Part shown: in pieces, positions 7,720-17,605 of the stretch | How positions within the stretch are numbered: position 1 is the stretch's first letter | How the letters are laid out: every line of letters begins with the position of its first letter | NCBI GenBank assembly: GCA_004017535.1 | Contig: SAJS01000011.1 | Span: forward strand, 62,001-126,000 | Source of the DNA: Mesorhizobium sp. | GTDB taxonomy: Bacteria; Pseudomonadota; Alphaproteobacteria; Rhizobiales; Rhizobiaceae | Direction: 5' to 3' | DNA: 64,000 bases | Program-made: the position numbers and the translations under genes | Notes under the pieces: model-generated | What the model was told of the DNA's origin: nothing | Database searches by the model: none | Seen by the model: only the letters and a program-made list of their open reading frames with translations

Positions 7720-9129
7720 ATGAGCGAACCGCGCACCCTCTACGACAAGATATTCGACGACCATGTCGTCGACCGCCAGGACGACGGCACCTGCCTGCTC
7801 TATATCGACCGCCACCTCGTGCATGAGGTCACCAGCCCGCAGGCCTTCGAAGGCCTGCGCATGTCGAACCGCAAGGTCCGGCATCCGGAAAAGACGCTGG
7901 CCGTGGTCGACCACAATGTGTCGACCTCGCCGGAGCGCAAGTTCGGCATAAAGAACGAGGAAAGCCGCATCCAGGTCGAGGCGCTGGCCAAGAACGCCAA
8001 GGATTTCGGCATCGAATATTATTCCGAGAACGACGTCCGCCAGGGCATCGTCCACATCATCGGGCCCGAGCAGGGCTTCACCCTGCCCGGCATGACCATC
8101 GTGTGCGGCGACAGCCACACTTCGACGCATGGCGCCTTCGGTGCGCTCGCGCATGGCATCGGCACGTCCGAGGTCGAGCATGTGCTCGCCACCCAGACGC
8201 TGATCCAGCGCAAGGCCAAGAATATGCTCGTGCGCGTCGACGGCCAGCTGCCTGAAGGCGTCACCGCCAAGGACATCATCCTCGCCATCATCGGCGAGAT
8301 CGGCACGGCTGGCGGGACTGGCTACGTCATCGAATATGCGGGCGAAGCGATCCGCTCGCTGTCGATGGAAGGGCGCATGACGATCTGCAACATGTCGATC
8401 GAGGCGGGCGCCCGCGCCGGCCTGATCGCGCCGGACGAGACGACTTTCGCCTATGTCAAGGACAAGCCGCGCGCGCCAAAGGGCGCGGCGTGGGATGCGG
8501 CGCTCGCCTACTGGAAGACGCTCAAGTCGGACGAAGGCGCGCATTTCGACAAGGTGATCGTGCTCGACGCGGCGAAGCTGCCGCCGATCGTCTCCTGGGG
8601 CTCCTCGCCGGAGGACGTCGTCTCGGTGCAGGGTATCGTGCCGAACCCCGACGACATCACGGACGAGAACAAGCGTTCCTCCAAGCATCGGGCACTGGAA
8701 TATATGGGCCTGACGCCCGGAACCAAGATCACCGATATCGAACTCGACCGCGTCTTCATCGGCTCCTGCACCAATGGCCGCATCGAGGACCTGCGCGCCG
8801 CCGCCAAGGTGGTCGAGGGCAAGAAGGTCAATCCGCGCGTCAACGCCATGATCGTGCCGGGCTCCGGCCTGGTGAAGGAACAGGCCGAGGCCGAGGGCCT
8901 CGACAAGATCTTCGTTGCCGCCGGCTTCGACTGGCGGGAGCCGGGCTGCTCGATGTGCCTGGCCATGAACGACGACCGGCTGAAGCCGCATGAACGCTGC
9001 GCCTCGACCTCGAACCGCAATTTCGAGGGCCGGCAGGGTTTCAAGGGCCGCACCCATCTGGTGTCGCCGGCCATGGCCGCGGCCGCCGCGATCGCCGGCC
9101 ATTTCGTCGACATCCGCGACTGGAAGTAA
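7720..9129 (+). CDS. leuC: 3-isopropylmalate dehydratase large subunit LeuC
   Basis: A 469-residue aconitase-family enzyme that isomerises 2- to 3-isopropylmalate in leucine biosynthesis, working with LeuD. Substrate and cluster motifs include [13 protein letters not shown], the cluster-binding GSCTNGR and the C-terminal [10 protein letters not shown], giving the three cysteines of the [4Fe-4S] cluster. Length is normal for the bacterial enzyme. The ATG at 7720 ([17 protein letters not shown]) matches the family start, although an in-frame start exists 15 codons earlier. leuD is not in the window. A terminator follows. Confidence 0.97.
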   Translation: MSEPRTLYDKIFDDHVVDRQDDGTCLLYIDRHLVHEVTSPQAFEGLRMSNRKVRHPEKTLAVVDHNVSTSPERKFGIKNEESRIQVEALAKNAKDFGIEYYSENDVRQGIVHIIGPEQGFTLPGMTIVCGDSHTSTHGAFGALAHGIGTSEVEHVLATQTLIQRKAKNMLVRVDGQLPEGVTAKDIILAIIGEIGTAGGTGYVIEYAGEAIRSLSMEGRMTICNMSIEAGARAGLIAPDETTFAYVKDKPRAPKGAAWDAALAYWKTLKSDEGAHFDKVIVLDAAKLPPIVSWGSSPEDVVSVQGIVPNPDDITDENKRSSKHRALEYMGLTPGTKITDIELDRVFIGSCTNGRIEDLRAAAKVVEGKKVNPRVNAMIVPGSGLVKEQAEAEGLDKIFVAAGFDWREPGCSMCLAMNDDRLKPHERCASTSNRNFEGRQGFKGRTHLVSPAMAAAAAIAGHFVDIRDWK

Positions 9130-9149
9130 GCGCCGGCTATTCCTCCGAG

Positions 9150-9184
9150 CAAAGGCCCGGACAGGACGTCCGGGCCTTTTGCTT
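9150..9184 (+). terminator. Rho-independent terminator after leuC
   Basis: The stem AAAGGCCCGGA pairs with TCCGGGCCTTT around a short loop and is followed by TTTTGCTT. It lies between leuC and the convergent gene at 9192. Confidence 0.85.
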
Positions 9185-9191
9185 CAGTGGC

Positions 9192-9497
9192 CTACCTGCG
9201 GATGATCTCGTGAAACTCCTCGCGCCGGCCGGGCTCGTCGACGGCGACGACCAATGCCAGCTGCCGCTCGTCGAAGATCTTGAACCATTCGTCCCATTCG
9301 ACAAGCTCGTAGCCGCCGGCGTTGATCGGACGTTCAGGACGATCGGTGTCTTCATAGGCCTGCTGTCCAAAAACCAGTCGCAGCATGGCTTGCGTTCCCG
9401 CCTCCGGCGAGACGTCGACGATGGCCGGGAAGCCGGCGCGCGCCGCCGCCCAGGAGCGGATTTCATCGTGATCGGTCAAAGTGATCGTGTCGGCCAT
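9192..9497 (-). CDS. Conserved hypothetical protein, about 101 residues
   Basis: A small acidic soluble protein starting MADTITLTDHDEIRSWAAAR and ending EEFHEIIRR. The composition (FPAIVDVSPEAGTQAMLRLV, YELVEWDEWFKIFDE) suggests a compact globular fold without membrane segments. I associate it with short uncharacterised rhizobial proteins and cannot assign a function. The start is the ATG with GGAGAC upstream; an in-frame start 14 codons earlier is less likely. It is convergent with leuC. Confidence 0.7.
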   Translation of the reverse strand: MADTITLTDHDEIRSWAAARAGFPAIVDVSPEAGTQAMLRLVFGQQAYEDTDRPERPINAGGYELVEWDEWFKIFDERQLALVVAVDEPGRREEFHEIIRR

Positions 9498-9662
9498 CGC
9501 AATCGTCTCCTGTCTGGCATGTCCAGTCTGGCCGGACAACGCCGCTCCGGCAAGCCCGGTTCCCCATGGTTTCGCGGCGTATTTATCGACAGCGCTTAAC
9601 CGCTTGTTTGGGCTTAAGTCCTAACATCTCTCCTTGGGTAAGTTGAGGAAAGTCGCAGTCCT

Positions 9663-10859
9663 TTGGACACCGGTCTGCTCATAGCGCTGCTCAATCCGAC
9701 GATAGCGCTGGCGCTCGGCGCTGCGTTTCTCGTGCTGTGGTGCTATCAGCGCCATCGGCCCTACCTCGCGGTCCTGGCGGCAAGCTATGCTTTCGCCGCT
9801 GGCGGGTTCCTGTTCCAGCACTTCACTCTCCCGGTCGGGCTGGCGCCGTCCAAGTTCCTCTCCAATCTGTGCTTCTGCCTTGCCGGGTCCTGTCTGGTCG
9901 GCGCCATCGTCGCGCGCCACGGCCGGCCCGTTCCTTATGTCGGGATCGGCGTGCTGGCGGGAAGCGGCATGGCTGCGTTCAGCTGGTTCCTGTTCGTTCA
10001 GCCGGACCTGACATGGCGCATCCTCGTCGTCAATTTCGCGCTTGGCGGCATCAGCCTTCTGGCCGCCGCCGAACTGCGCGTGGTGCGCGGCAATGGTCCG
10101 ACGGAGAAGACGCTGTTCGTGCTGGCGTGGCTTTCCGGGCTGAACTTCTTCGTGCGGACGCTGGCCATCATCATCGCGAATGGACCGTTCAAGAGCTACG
10201 ACGAGCTCTATGCCTCGTCCTACTGGACCACGGCGCTGCTCCTGCACGCGCTGCTGTCGCTGCTGATCGCGCTTTGCCTGTTCACCGGGGCGGCGCTCGA
10301 CGTGGTGCGAGCGCTAAAGGCCGAGACCCACACCGATCCGCTCTCGGGCATCCTCAACCGCCGCGGCTTCGAGGAGCGGTCGACCGTGCTGCTCGACCAG
10401 TGCGCCAGGGCAGGCTTTCCCGTCGCCTTGGTGCTGGCCGACCTCGATCACTTCAAGGCCCTGAACGATCAATACGGGCATGAGGCCGGCGACCGGGTGA
10501 TCGCCGACTTCGCCGCGAAGTTGCGTTCCGCCACCGGCGCCCGCGGAGCCGCCGGCCGCATCGGCGGCGAAGAATTCGCCGTGCTTCTGCCGCTCAGCGA
10601 CCTGGGGGCGGCAAGGCTGTTCGCCGAGGCGATCCGCACCTTTTATTCGGCCGGCACGGTCGACGGTCTGCCGCCCGGCGCCAGGGTGACCGCCAGCTTC
10701 GGCGTCGCCGCCCGCTCCGGCAGGGAAGGGCTGATGCCCTTGATGCGGCGCGCCGATGAGGCGCTCTACAAGGCCAAGAAGAACGGCCGCGACAGCGTGC
10801 GCCTGTCCTATGAGAGGCCCGAGACGACATTCGTCGCCGAGCCGCTCGCGGTCGGGTGA
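9663..10859 (+). CDS. Membrane diguanylate cyclase (GGDEF), no I-site
   Basis: A 398-residue protein with about six N-terminal transmembrane helices (residues 3-220) and a C-terminal GGDEF domain starting near HTDPLSGILNRRGFEE. The active site is GGEEF at 301-305, with the Mg/GTP-site residues in LADLDHFKALND. The Arg-x-x-Asp product-inhibition site nine residues before the motif is absent (Gly at both key positions). Start is a TTG; an in-frame ATG is not available nearby. It probably makes c-di-GMP in response to a membrane signal. The next gene downstream is a paralogue. Confidence 0.9.
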   Translation: MDTGLLIALLNPTIALALGAAFLVLWCYQRHRPYLAVLAASYAFAAGGFLFQHFTLPVGLAPSKFLSNLCFCLAGSCLVGAIVARHGRPVPYVGIGVLAGSGMAAFSWFLFVQPDLTWRILVVNFALGGISLLAAAELRVVRGNGPTEKTLFVLAWLSGLNFFVRTLAIIIANGPFKSYDELYASSYWTTALLLHALLSLLIALCLFTGAALDVVRALKAETHTDPLSGILNRRGFEERSTVLLDQCARAGFPVALVLADLDHFKALNDQYGHEAGDRVIADFAAKLRSATGARGAAGRIGGEEFAVLLPLSDLGAARLFAEAIRTFYSAGTVDGLPPGARVTASFGVAARSGREGLMPLMRRADEALYKAKKNGRDSVRLSYERPETTFVAEPLAVG

Positions 10860-11205
10860 GGCGGGCTGACCGGTTGCCTGAACCTTCGTCCAGACGCGAT
10901 CGCAACTTTCGCGATTTGCCGAAGCCCGCGCAACTTCGTCACCCCGGGTTTGACCCGAGGATCCATGCCCTCGAACGAAAGTGGAGCGGAGCAGAATTCT
11001 GCACCGCAGTGGCGCGTTGAAGTCACGGCATGAATTCCAAGGTCTGCGTGCGTCGCTACGCTCCTTGCTCCGCCCTGGAATGATGGGTAGACGGCCCCTT
11101 GCGGCTAGCGCCAAGGCCTACAGTTTCGCATCATAGCTGGCTGACGTGAGCCGACGTTAACGCGATTTTCGCCGGTCGATGATAGCTCTCGGTCAAGGAG
11201 CAGAC
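10860..11205. repeat. Intergenic region with a degenerate repeat, between two GGDEF genes
   Basis: The stretch 10937-11090 resembles 20625-20750: both carry an AGAATTCTG or AAATTCTGC core next to GGAGCGG or its complement, GTCACGG followed by GGTCTGCG, and GCTCCGCCC before GGATGA or GGAATGA. I read these as two diverged copies of one intergenic element. The rest of the region holds the promoter of the second GGDEF gene, and no gene is apparent. Confidence 0.5.
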
Positions 11206-12408
11206 ATGGGCAGCGCCGGCTTCATATTGATGATCAACCTCGCCGTCGCCGGGCTGCTGGCGGCGGCGTTCATGGCGATTGCCGTGTATGGCACCGGGCG
11301 CGCGTCGGCGCGTTGGCTTGCCTTCAGCTACCTGCTCGGCATGGCTTATTTCGCCATCGAATTCAGCATCCCCTCCTTCTCGGAGGCCCGGTTGCCGGTC
11401 GTTGCCGCCTTTGCCGTGTTCCTCGGCGCGACCATCGCTTTCAATGGCGGGTTGGCCCATAAATACGGCGTGCGGCCGCCATGGGCGCCGATGCTGTGCT
11501 TCCTTGCCGTCGCGTCGGCCGCGGTCTATCTGGTGCAGGACCTGCCGCGCCAGTCGCTGGCGCGGATGATGGCCTACCAGCTTCCTTATGCCGCCATGCA
11601 GTTCACGGCGCTCGGCATCGTGCTGTCCTCCCGGCAGAGGCTTGGATGGCTGGACCATGTGCTCGCGCTGGTGCTTGGCGCCAGCGCCGTGCAATTCGCC
11701 TCCAAGCCGTTCATCGCGGGCGCGCTCGGCGGCTGGGGGGCCAATCCGCAGGCCTATGTGCAGACGGCTTACGCGCTGGTGTCGCAATCGCTTGGCACCG
11801 TGTTCGGGCTGGCGCTGGCGCTGCTTGCACTCGCCGTACTGGTCCGCGACGCGCTCAGCGAGGCGACCTCGAAATCGGAAACCGACGCTTTGTCGCGGCT
11901 GTTCAACCGCGGCGGCTTCGAGCGCCACGCGGTTTTTGCGATGCGCGACGCCGTCCGCCGCGGTGTGCCGGTGGCGCTGGTGATCGCCGATCTCGACTAT
12001 TTCAAGAGCATCAACGACAATTACGGCCATGCCTGCGGCGACCGCGTCATCGAGACATTCGCCGGCTTTCTGCGCGAGGCCGCGGCCGAGCATCATGTCG
12101 CCGGCCGTATCGGCGGCGAGGAGTTCGCCATTATCCTGCCGGGCACCAATCTTGCAGCGGCGCGGCTGTTTGCCGAAGGCGCGCGCAACGCTTTTGGAGC
12201 CTTGCCGATCGAGGGCCTGCCGGCCGACCATCGCTGCAGCGCCAGCTTCGGCGTGGCGGAACTGGCCGCCGACGAAGGGTTTGCCGATCTTCTGCGGCGC
12301 GCCGACGCCGCGCTCTACGAAGCCAAGAATGCCGGCCGCGACTGCGTGCGCGTGTCAGGCGTGCTCAGGCGGCGCCAAACGCCGACGATCTTCAACGGCA
12401 AGGGCTGA
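11206..12408 (+). CDS. Membrane diguanylate cyclase (GGDEF), paralogue of the preceding gene
   Basis: A 400-residue protein with a hydrophobic N-terminal region of about six helices (FILMINLAVAGLLAAAFMAI onward) and a GGDEF domain. The active site is GGEEF at about 303-307, preceded by VIADLDYFKSINDNYGHACG. The I-site Arg-x-x-Asp is again missing (EHHVAGR occupies the region). The ATG at 11206 is preferred because AAGGAG lies upstream. Domain order and length match the protein at 9663-10859, so the pair probably arose by tandem duplication. The 3' end overlaps the convergent gene by 17 bp. Confidence 0.9.
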   Translation: MGSAGFILMINLAVAGLLAAAFMAIAVYGTGRASARWLAFSYLLGMAYFAIEFSIPSFSEARLPVVAAFAVFLGATIAFNGGLAHKYGVRPPWAPMLCFLAVASAAVYLVQDLPRQSLARMMAYQLPYAAMQFTALGIVLSSRQRLGWLDHVLALVLGASAVQFASKPFIAGALGGWGANPQAYVQTAYALVSQSLGTVFGLALALLALAVLVRDALSEATSKSETDALSRLFNRGGFERHAVFAMRDAVRRGVPVALVIADLDYFKSINDNYGHACGDRVIETFAGFLREAAAEHHVAGRIGGEEFAIILPGTNLAAARLFAEGARNAFGALPIEGLPADHRCSASFGVAELAADEGFADLLRRADAALYEAKNAGRDCVRVSGVLRRRQTPTIFNGKG

Positions 12409-12742
12409 GATTGGGCATCTCGCCATCGGAAAGCCCGTACATATAGGAGCGGCCCTTGACCAGCACCGGGGGCTGGTAGCAGCCGGGCGCGCCAGGCTCG
12501 TCGTCATAGACCACATCAGGCTGACCCGCACTGGTGGATTCGGAAAGCTTCCCGGCAAGCTTGCCCTCGCCGACGATGATGCGCTTGTAGCCGGCGGCGC
12601 TGTCGATGACGAGATTGCCGAAAGAATCGGCATAGACGCGGTCGTGATGGCGCAAGCCGGCTTCGGCCGGCGCGGCGATCGCCAAGACCAGCCCGGCCAG
12701 CACTGCTGCGGCAAGCCTTGCCCGCACTGAATTCGAACGCAT
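12392..12742 (-). CDS. Small secreted protein of unknown function
   Basis: A 116-residue protein with a clear signal peptide (RARLAAAVLAGLVLAIAAP, cleavage after AEA). The mature part of about 88 residues contains a KRIIVGEGKLAGK segment and two cysteines (GCYQPP and the C-terminal SPCR) that could form a disulfide in the periplasm. I do not recognise a domain. It is convergent with the second GGDEF gene and overlaps its end. A full CtrA-type box lies 58 bp upstream of its start. Confidence 0.75.
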   Translation of the reverse strand: MRSNSVRARLAAAVLAGLVLAIAAPAEAGLRHHDRVYADSFGNLVIDSAAGYKRIIVGEGKLAGKLSESTSAGQPDVVYDDEPGAPGCYQPPVLVKGRSYMYGLSDGEMPNLSPCR

Positions 12743-12799
12743 GTCGCTCTCCCTTGATGGCGCGACGGATCGCGCCTGAATTCCAGTCCGAATCGGAAA

Positions 12800-12815
12800 T
12801 TAACCCCTTCTTAAC
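12800..12815. promoter_or_regulatory. Full CtrA-type box in a divergent intergenic region
   Basis: The sequence TTAA-N7-TTAAC matches the full binding consensus of the alphaproteobacterial cell-cycle regulator CtrA (TTAA at 12800-12803, TTAAC at 12811-12815). A further TTAA half-site follows at 12820-12823. It lies between the secreted protein (minus) and the MliC-like gene (plus). Regulation by CtrA is inferred from the motif alone. Confidence 0.5.
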
Positions 12816-12983
12816 CTTTGTTAAGAGGCAGGGCGCTTTCGGCGCCGGTTCTTAAGGAACATGGTTAATTTCGAGGGCCGGGTTTCTTTCCCGCCGTCGG
12901 GCGGGCATGCAGCCGGCTGACTCTGCTTGAACTTGATCTTGATGCCTCGCGTGGTTAGCGTGCCGCGCACGAAAGGGCAGCGC

Positions 12984-13481
12984 ATGAGCTTTGGCCACAC
13001 GGTTCGGGTGTCGATCACCATCCCGCTGCTTCTCGCAGCCGCGGCCTGCGTGCCGCAGGACGGCGCGCCGAAGGCGGCCAATGCGGCGGCGCCTGCGCTG
13101 GCACAGCAGTCCGCCGCATCCGCGGCGACCGCACCCGCGACGCCTCCAGCGCCGCCGGCATCTCAAATGCTGCAGGGAGCCACTGCGCCCAAAACGCCCG
13201 CACCCCAGGCAACCAAGATCATCACCGACCTCACCGTGCCGCGATCCGGCATGGGCACAGCCACCTACAGATGCGGCAATGGCGGCATGATCACCATCCA
13301 GAATCTCGGCTCGTCGCTGCGCGTGGCTCGCCCGGATGGTTCGACCGAGGAATTCGCGGCCTCGCCCGCCAATCAGAGCAGCCGATACCAGGAAGCGGCC
13401 ACGCATGACGCAATCGTGATCGACGGACGCGAAGCGCTGGTGATGAAGAGGGGGTCCACCCCGCAGACCTGTCGGAGATAG
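12984..13481 (+). CDS. Exported protein with C-terminal MliC-like (lysozyme inhibitor) domain
   Basis: A 165-residue protein. The N-terminus is a signal sequence ending LLLAAAAC, possibly a lipoprotein site, although the residue at -3 is Ala rather than Leu. An Ala/Pro-rich linker covers residues 35-85. The last 75 residues match the MliC pattern: TYRCGNGGMITIQN at the start, SSRYQE in the middle, IVIDGREALVMKRG, and a final TC pairing with the first Cys. MliC-type proteins protect peptidoglycan from C-type lysozymes. The ATG at 12984 has AAAGGG upstream. Confidence 0.7.
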   Translation: MSFGHTVRVSITIPLLLAAAACVPQDGAPKAANAAAPALAQQSAASAATAPATPPAPPASQMLQGATAPKTPAPQATKIITDLTVPRSGMGTATYRCGNGGMITIQNLGSSLRVARPDGSTEEFAASPANQSSRYQEAATHDAIVIDGREALVMKRGSTPQTCRR

Positions 13482-13708
13482 CGCTTTTTGCTGCACTGCA
13501 ACGAGACCTTGCGCCGGCTTCGAACAGCCGCTAATCGATTGAAGCGCGCGACCACCGGTTTGTCAGACTAAATGATGTTTCCAAAACGATTTTCCGGCTT
13601 TGACGCGGTGCAAAAAGAGCATTAGAAACCGCCTGTCCGGAGCCATATATGAGGGCGGAAAACGCTGCTCCTCGGTAGCGGCATCCAGGACGCCGAACTG
13701 GGGCAGCC

Positions 13709-14131
13709 ATGAGCAAATCACCAGCCACCCGCGCAGTTGCCAGACGTGAACGGCCGCTCTCGCCGCATCTGACGATCTACCGGCCTCCGATCACGATGAC
13801 GATGTCGATCATCCATCGCATCACCGGCGGCGCGCTTTATTTCGGCACGCTGCTGGTGGCGGCGTGGTTGATCGCCGCCGCGAGCTCGCAGGCCGCCTTC
13901 GACTGGGTCGACTGGGCCTTCGGCTCCTGGATCGGCCGGCTGATTCTCTTCGGCTACACTTGGGCGCTGATGCACCACATGCTGGGCGGGCTCCGCCACC
14001 TTATCTGGGACACCGGCGCGGGGCTCGAAAAACACACCGCCTCGAAGATCGCATGGGCGACGCTCGCCGGCTCGATCGTGCTGACGCTCCTGGTCTGGAT
14101 CGCCGGTTATGCGGCAAGGGGGGCTTTCTGA
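13709..14131 (+). CDS. sdhC: Succinate dehydrogenase cytochrome b556 subunit
   Basis: A 140-residue inner-membrane subunit of respiratory complex II. The family signature [13 protein letters not shown] and the helix-I motif [11 protein letters not shown] are present, and the haem-ligand region [13 protein letters not shown] lies in the second helix. Three transmembrane helices are visible. The stop overlaps the sdhD start by one base. Confidence 0.96.
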   Translation: MSKSPATRAVARRERPLSPHLTIYRPPITMTMSIIHRITGGALYFGTLLVAAWLIAAASSQAAFDWVDWAFGSWIGRLILFGYTWALMHHMLGGLRHLIWDTGAGLEKHTASKIAWATLAGSIVLTLLVWIAGYAARGAF

Positions 14132-14526
14132 TGAAAGCGCATAATTCGGACATGCGCACGCCGCTGGCGAGGGTCCGCGGCCTCGGCTCAGCCCGCGAAG
14201 GCACGGGGCATTTCTGGCGGCAGCGGCTGACCGCGATCGCCAACATTCCCTTGATCCTGTTCTTCGTCGGCTTCCTGATCGCGATCAACGGCCACGGCTA
14301 CGCGGAGGTGCGGGCCGCGCTCGCGAACCCGTTTGTGGTGGTCATCTTCGGTTTGGTGCTGATCTCGCCGATCTATCACATGCGCATCGGGATGCAGGTG
14401 ATCATCGAGGATTATGTGCATGGCGAGGGAATGAAGCTGGCGCTGATCGCGCTCAACACCTTCTTCTGCGTGGCAGTCGGCGTCGCTTCGCTGTTTGCCT
14501 TGCTCAAACTGGCATTCGGAGGCTGA
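14131..14526 (+). CDS. sdhD: Succinate dehydrogenase membrane anchor subunit
   Basis: A 131-residue protein with three hydrophobic helices, the second anchor subunit of complex II. The segment [20 protein letters not shown] and the later [19 protein letters not shown] contain the quinone-site and haem-ligand residues expected for alphaproteobacterial SdhD. The ATG shares its first base with the sdhC stop codon. Confidence 0.95.
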   Translation: MKAHNSDMRTPLARVRGLGSAREGTGHFWRQRLTAIANIPLILFFVGFLIAINGHGYAEVRAALANPFVVVIFGLVLISPIYHMRIGMQVIIEDYVHGEGMKLALIALNTFFCVAVGVASLFALLKLAFGG

Positions 14527-14530
14527 CGTC

Positions 14531-16357
14531 TTGGCCAACGCAAACACGGCTTCGGCCTATAATTTTGTCGACCACAAATTTGACGTGGTGATCGTCGGCG
14601 CCGGCGGCGCGGGCCTGCGCGCCACGCTCGGCATGGCCGAGCAGGGGCTGCGCACCGCCTGCGTCACCAAAGTGTTCCCGACCCGCTCGCACACGGTCGC
14701 CGCGCAGGGCGGCATCGCCGCCTCGCTCGCCAATATGGGCCCCGACAACTGGCAGTGGCACCTCTTCGACACCGTCAAGGGATCGGACTGGCTGGGCGAC
14801 ATCGACGCGCAGGAATATATGGTGCGCGAGGCGCCGGCGGCGGTCTACGAGCTCGAGCATTATGGCGTACCCTTCTCGCGCACCGAAGAGGGCAAAATCT
14901 ACCAGCGGCCGTTCGGCGGCATGATGATGAATTTCGGCGAAGGCCCGCCGGTGCAGCGCACCTGCGCGGCTGCCGACCGCACCGGCCATGCCATGCTGCA
15001 CACGCTCTACGGCCAATCGCTGAAGAACAACGCGCAGTTCTTCATCGAATATTTCGCGCTCGACCTGATCACCGAGCCGGACGGCACCTGCACCGGCGTG
15101 GTGGCCTGGAACCTCGATGACGGCACCATCCACCGCTTCTCGGCCAAGATGGTGGTGCTGGCGACCGGCGGCTACGGCCGCGCCTATTTCTCAGCCACCT
15201 CGGCGCACACCTGCACCGGCGACGGCGGCGGCATGGCAGCCAGAGCGGGACTTGCGCTGCAGGACATGGAGTTCGTGCAGTTCCACCCCACCGGCATCTA
15301 TGGCGCCGGCTGCCTGATCACCGAAGGCGCGCGCGGCGAGGGCGGCTATCTCGTCAATTCCGAGGGCGAGCGTTTCATGGAGCGGTATGCGCCGTCCGCC
15401 AAGGACCTTGCCTCGCGCGACGTGGTCTCGCGCTGCATGACGATCGAGATCCGCGAAGGCCGCGGCGTCGGCCCGAAGAAGGATCACATTTTCCTGCATC
15501 TCGACCATCTCGACCCGGCCGTGCTGCATGAGCGGCTGCCGGGCATTTCGGAATCGGCGAAGATCTTCGCCGGCGTCGACCTCACCAAGGAGCCGATCCC
15601 GGTGCTGCCGACGGTGCACTACAACATGGGCGGCGTGCCGACCAATTATTGGGGCGAAGTACTCAATCCGACGGCCATGAGCCCGGACCAGGTGTCGCCA
15701 GGGCTGATGGCGGTGGGTGAGGCCGCTTGCGCCTCGGTGCACGGCGCCAACCGGCTGGGCTCCAACTCGCTGATCGACCTCGTCGTGTTCGGCCGCGCTG
15801 CGGCGCTGCGCGCCGGCCAGGTCATCGACCGCAAGTCGGCGATCCCTTCGCCCAACGCGGCTTCGGTCGAAAAGATCATGGATCGCTTCGACCGGCTACG
15901 CCATGCCAACGGCTCGGCGCCGACGGCGGTAGTGCGCGAAAAGATGCAGAAGGCGATGCAGGAGGACGCGGCGGTGTTCCGCACACAGGAATCGCTGGAC
16001 AATGGCTGCAAGCGCGTTTCCGCGATTTGGGGCGAGCTGAACGACCTCAAGGTGTCCGACCGCTCGATGATCTGGAATTCCGATCTCGTCGAGACGCTGG
16101 AACTGGAAAACCTGATGGCCAACGCCATCACCACGGTTTATGGCGCCGCGGCGCGCAAGGAGAGCCGCGGCGCGCATGCGCGGGAGGATTTCTCGGCCCG
16201 CGACGACGCCAACTGGCGCAAGCATACGCTGGCCCATGTCGGCGAGGACGGCACCGTGACGCTCACCTACCGGCCGGTGCATACCGAGACGCTGCTGGCG
16301 GAAAAGGATGGCGGCATCAACCCGGCCAAGATCGCGCCGAAGGCCAGGGTGTATTGA
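14531..16357 (+). CDS. sdhA: Succinate dehydrogenase flavoprotein subunit
   Basis: A 608-residue FAD-containing catalytic subunit that oxidises succinate to fumarate. The FAD-binding [15 protein letters not shown], the covalent-FAD histidine in [12 protein letters not shown], and the catalytic region [20 protein letters not shown] are all present. The start is a TTG with GGAGG eight bases upstream; the longer open frame overlaps sdhD and is rejected. Length is normal. The DUF3052 gene follows after 2 bases. Confidence 0.97.
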   Translation: MANANTASAYNFVDHKFDVVIVGAGGAGLRATLGMAEQGLRTACVTKVFPTRSHTVAAQGGIAASLANMGPDNWQWHLFDTVKGSDWLGDIDAQEYMVREAPAAVYELEHYGVPFSRTEEGKIYQRPFGGMMMNFGEGPPVQRTCAAADRTGHAMLHTLYGQSLKNNAQFFIEYFALDLITEPDGTCTGVVAWNLDDGTIHRFSAKMVVLATGGYGRAYFSATSAHTCTGDGGGMAARAGLALQDMEFVQFHPTGIYGAGCLITEGARGEGGYLVNSEGERFMERYAPSAKDLASRDVVSRCMTIEIREGRGVGPKKDHIFLHLDHLDPAVLHERLPGISESAKIFAGVDLTKEPIPVLPTVHYNMGGVPTNYWGEVLNPTAMSPDQVSPGLMAVGEAACASVHGANRLGSNSLIDLVVFGRAAALRAGQVIDRKSAIPSPNAASVEKIMDRFDRLRHANGSAPTAVVREKMQKAMQEDAAVFRTQESLDNGCKRVSAIWGELNDLKVSDRSMIWNSDLVETLELENLMANAITTVYGAAARKESRGAHAREDFSARDDANWRKHTLAHVGEDGTVTLTYRPVHTETLLAEKDGGINPAKIAPKARVY

Positions 16358-16359
16358 CC

Positions 16360-16794
16360 ATGGCATTGGCGGCCGCGGGATATTCCGGCACGCCCCTTCC
16401 GGCCAAGCTCGGCCTGAAGGACGGCATGGTTGCCGCCTTCATCGCGCTGCCGCCGGAGCTCGATGATCTGGCCGAGGCAGTAAAGTTTGCCGAGGTCGAT
16501 CGGCTGCAAAGGTGGTCGGCGATTTCGGGCAGCAGCAAATACGATGCCGTGCACGCCTTCACCGGGCAGCGGGCCGAGATCGAGGACGGCCTGGCCGGCA
16601 TCGAGACGGCGGCCAAGCGCGACGGCATGGTCTGGGTCTCATGGCCGAAGAAGGCATCGAAAGTGCCGACCGACGTCACCGAAGACGTAATCCGGTCGGA
16701 GGCGCTGAAGCGCGACCTGGTCGACGTCAAGGTCGCCGCCGTCAATGAAATCTGGTCCGGGCTGAAGCTCGTCATCCGAAAGGACCGCAGGTAA
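16360..16794 (+). CDS. DUF3052-family protein inside the sdh operon
   Basis: A 144-residue soluble protein with the family's N-terminal [19 protein letters not shown] and C-terminal [18 protein letters not shown], followed by [18 protein letters not shown]. Function is unknown. The gene starts 2 bases after sdhA and its stop overlaps the sdhB start, so it is translated as part of the complex II operon. A role in assembly or in responding to complex II status is possible, but the only evidence for it is position. Confidence 0.88.
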   Translation: MALAAAGYSGTPLPAKLGLKDGMVAAFIALPPELDDLAEAVKFAEVDRLQRWSAISGSSKYDAVHAFTGQRAEIEDGLAGIETAAKRDGMVWVSWPKKASKVPTDVTEDVIRSEALKRDLVDVKVAAVNEIWSGLKLVIRKDRR

Positions 16795-17573
16795 TGGTCG
16801 AACTCACGCTTCCCAAGAATTCCAAGGTCCAGCAGGGCAAGACCTGGCCGAAGCCGGAGGGCGCCACCAACCTGCGCGAATACCGCATCTACCGCTGGTC
16901 GCCGGACGACGGCGGAAACCCGCGCATGGATACCTATTTCGTCGACATGGACGATTGCGGGCCGATGGTGCTGGACGCGCTTTTGTGGATCAAGAACAAG
17001 ATCGACCCGACGCTGACGCTGCGCCGCTCCTGCCGCGAAGGCATTTGCGGCTCCTGCGCCATGAACATCGACGGTTCGAACACGCTCGCCTGCACCAAGG
17101 GTGCCGAAGATATTTCGGGCGCGGTGAAGATCTATCCGCTGCCGCATATGCCGGTGATCAAGGACGTGGTGCCCGACCTCACCAATTTCTATGCCCAGCA
17201 CGCCTCGATCGAGCCCTGGTTGAAGACGGTCTCGCCGACGCCGGCCAAGGAATGGCTGCAGAGCCATGAGGATCGCGAGAAGCTCGACGGGCTCTACGAG
17301 TGCATCCTGTGCGCCTGCTGCTCGACCTCCTGCCCGAGCTATTGGTGGAACGGCGACCGCTATCTCGGTCCGGCGACGCTGCTGCAAGCCTATCGCTGGC
17401 TGATCGACAGCCGCGACGAGGCCAAGGGCGAGCGGCTCGACAATCTCGAAGACCCGTTCCGGCTCTATCGCTGCCACACCATCATGAACTGCGCGCAGAC
17501 CTGCCCAAAGGGCTTGAATCCGGCCAAGGCGATCGCCGAGATCAAGAAGATGATGGTGGAGCGAAGGGTTTAG
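16794..17573 (+). CDS. sdhB: Succinate dehydrogenase iron-sulfur subunit
   Basis: A 259-residue subunit carrying three Fe-S clusters. The [2Fe-2S] ligands sit in [16 protein letters not shown] with the later Cys in TLACTK. The [4Fe-4S] and [3Fe-4S] ligands are in [16 protein letters not shown] and [17 protein letters not shown]. It transfers electrons from SdhA to the quinone site in SdhC/D. The operon order sdhC-sdhD-sdhA-DUF3052-sdhB ends here; a MITE-like repeat follows. Confidence 0.97.
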   Translation: MVELTLPKNSKVQQGKTWPKPEGATNLREYRIYRWSPDDGGNPRMDTYFVDMDDCGPMVLDALLWIKNKIDPTLTLRRSCREGICGSCAMNIDGSNTLACTKGAEDISGAVKIYPLPHMPVIKDVVPDLTNFYAQHASIEPWLKTVSPTPAKEWLQSHEDREKLDGLYECILCACCSTSCPSYWWNGDRYLGPATLLQAYRWLIDSRDEAKGERLDNLEDPFRLYRCHTIMNCAQTCPKGLNPAKAIAEIKKMMVERRV

Positions 17574-17605
17574 CGTTGGTGGGCTCGCTCGCGGCCAAGC
17601 AGCGT

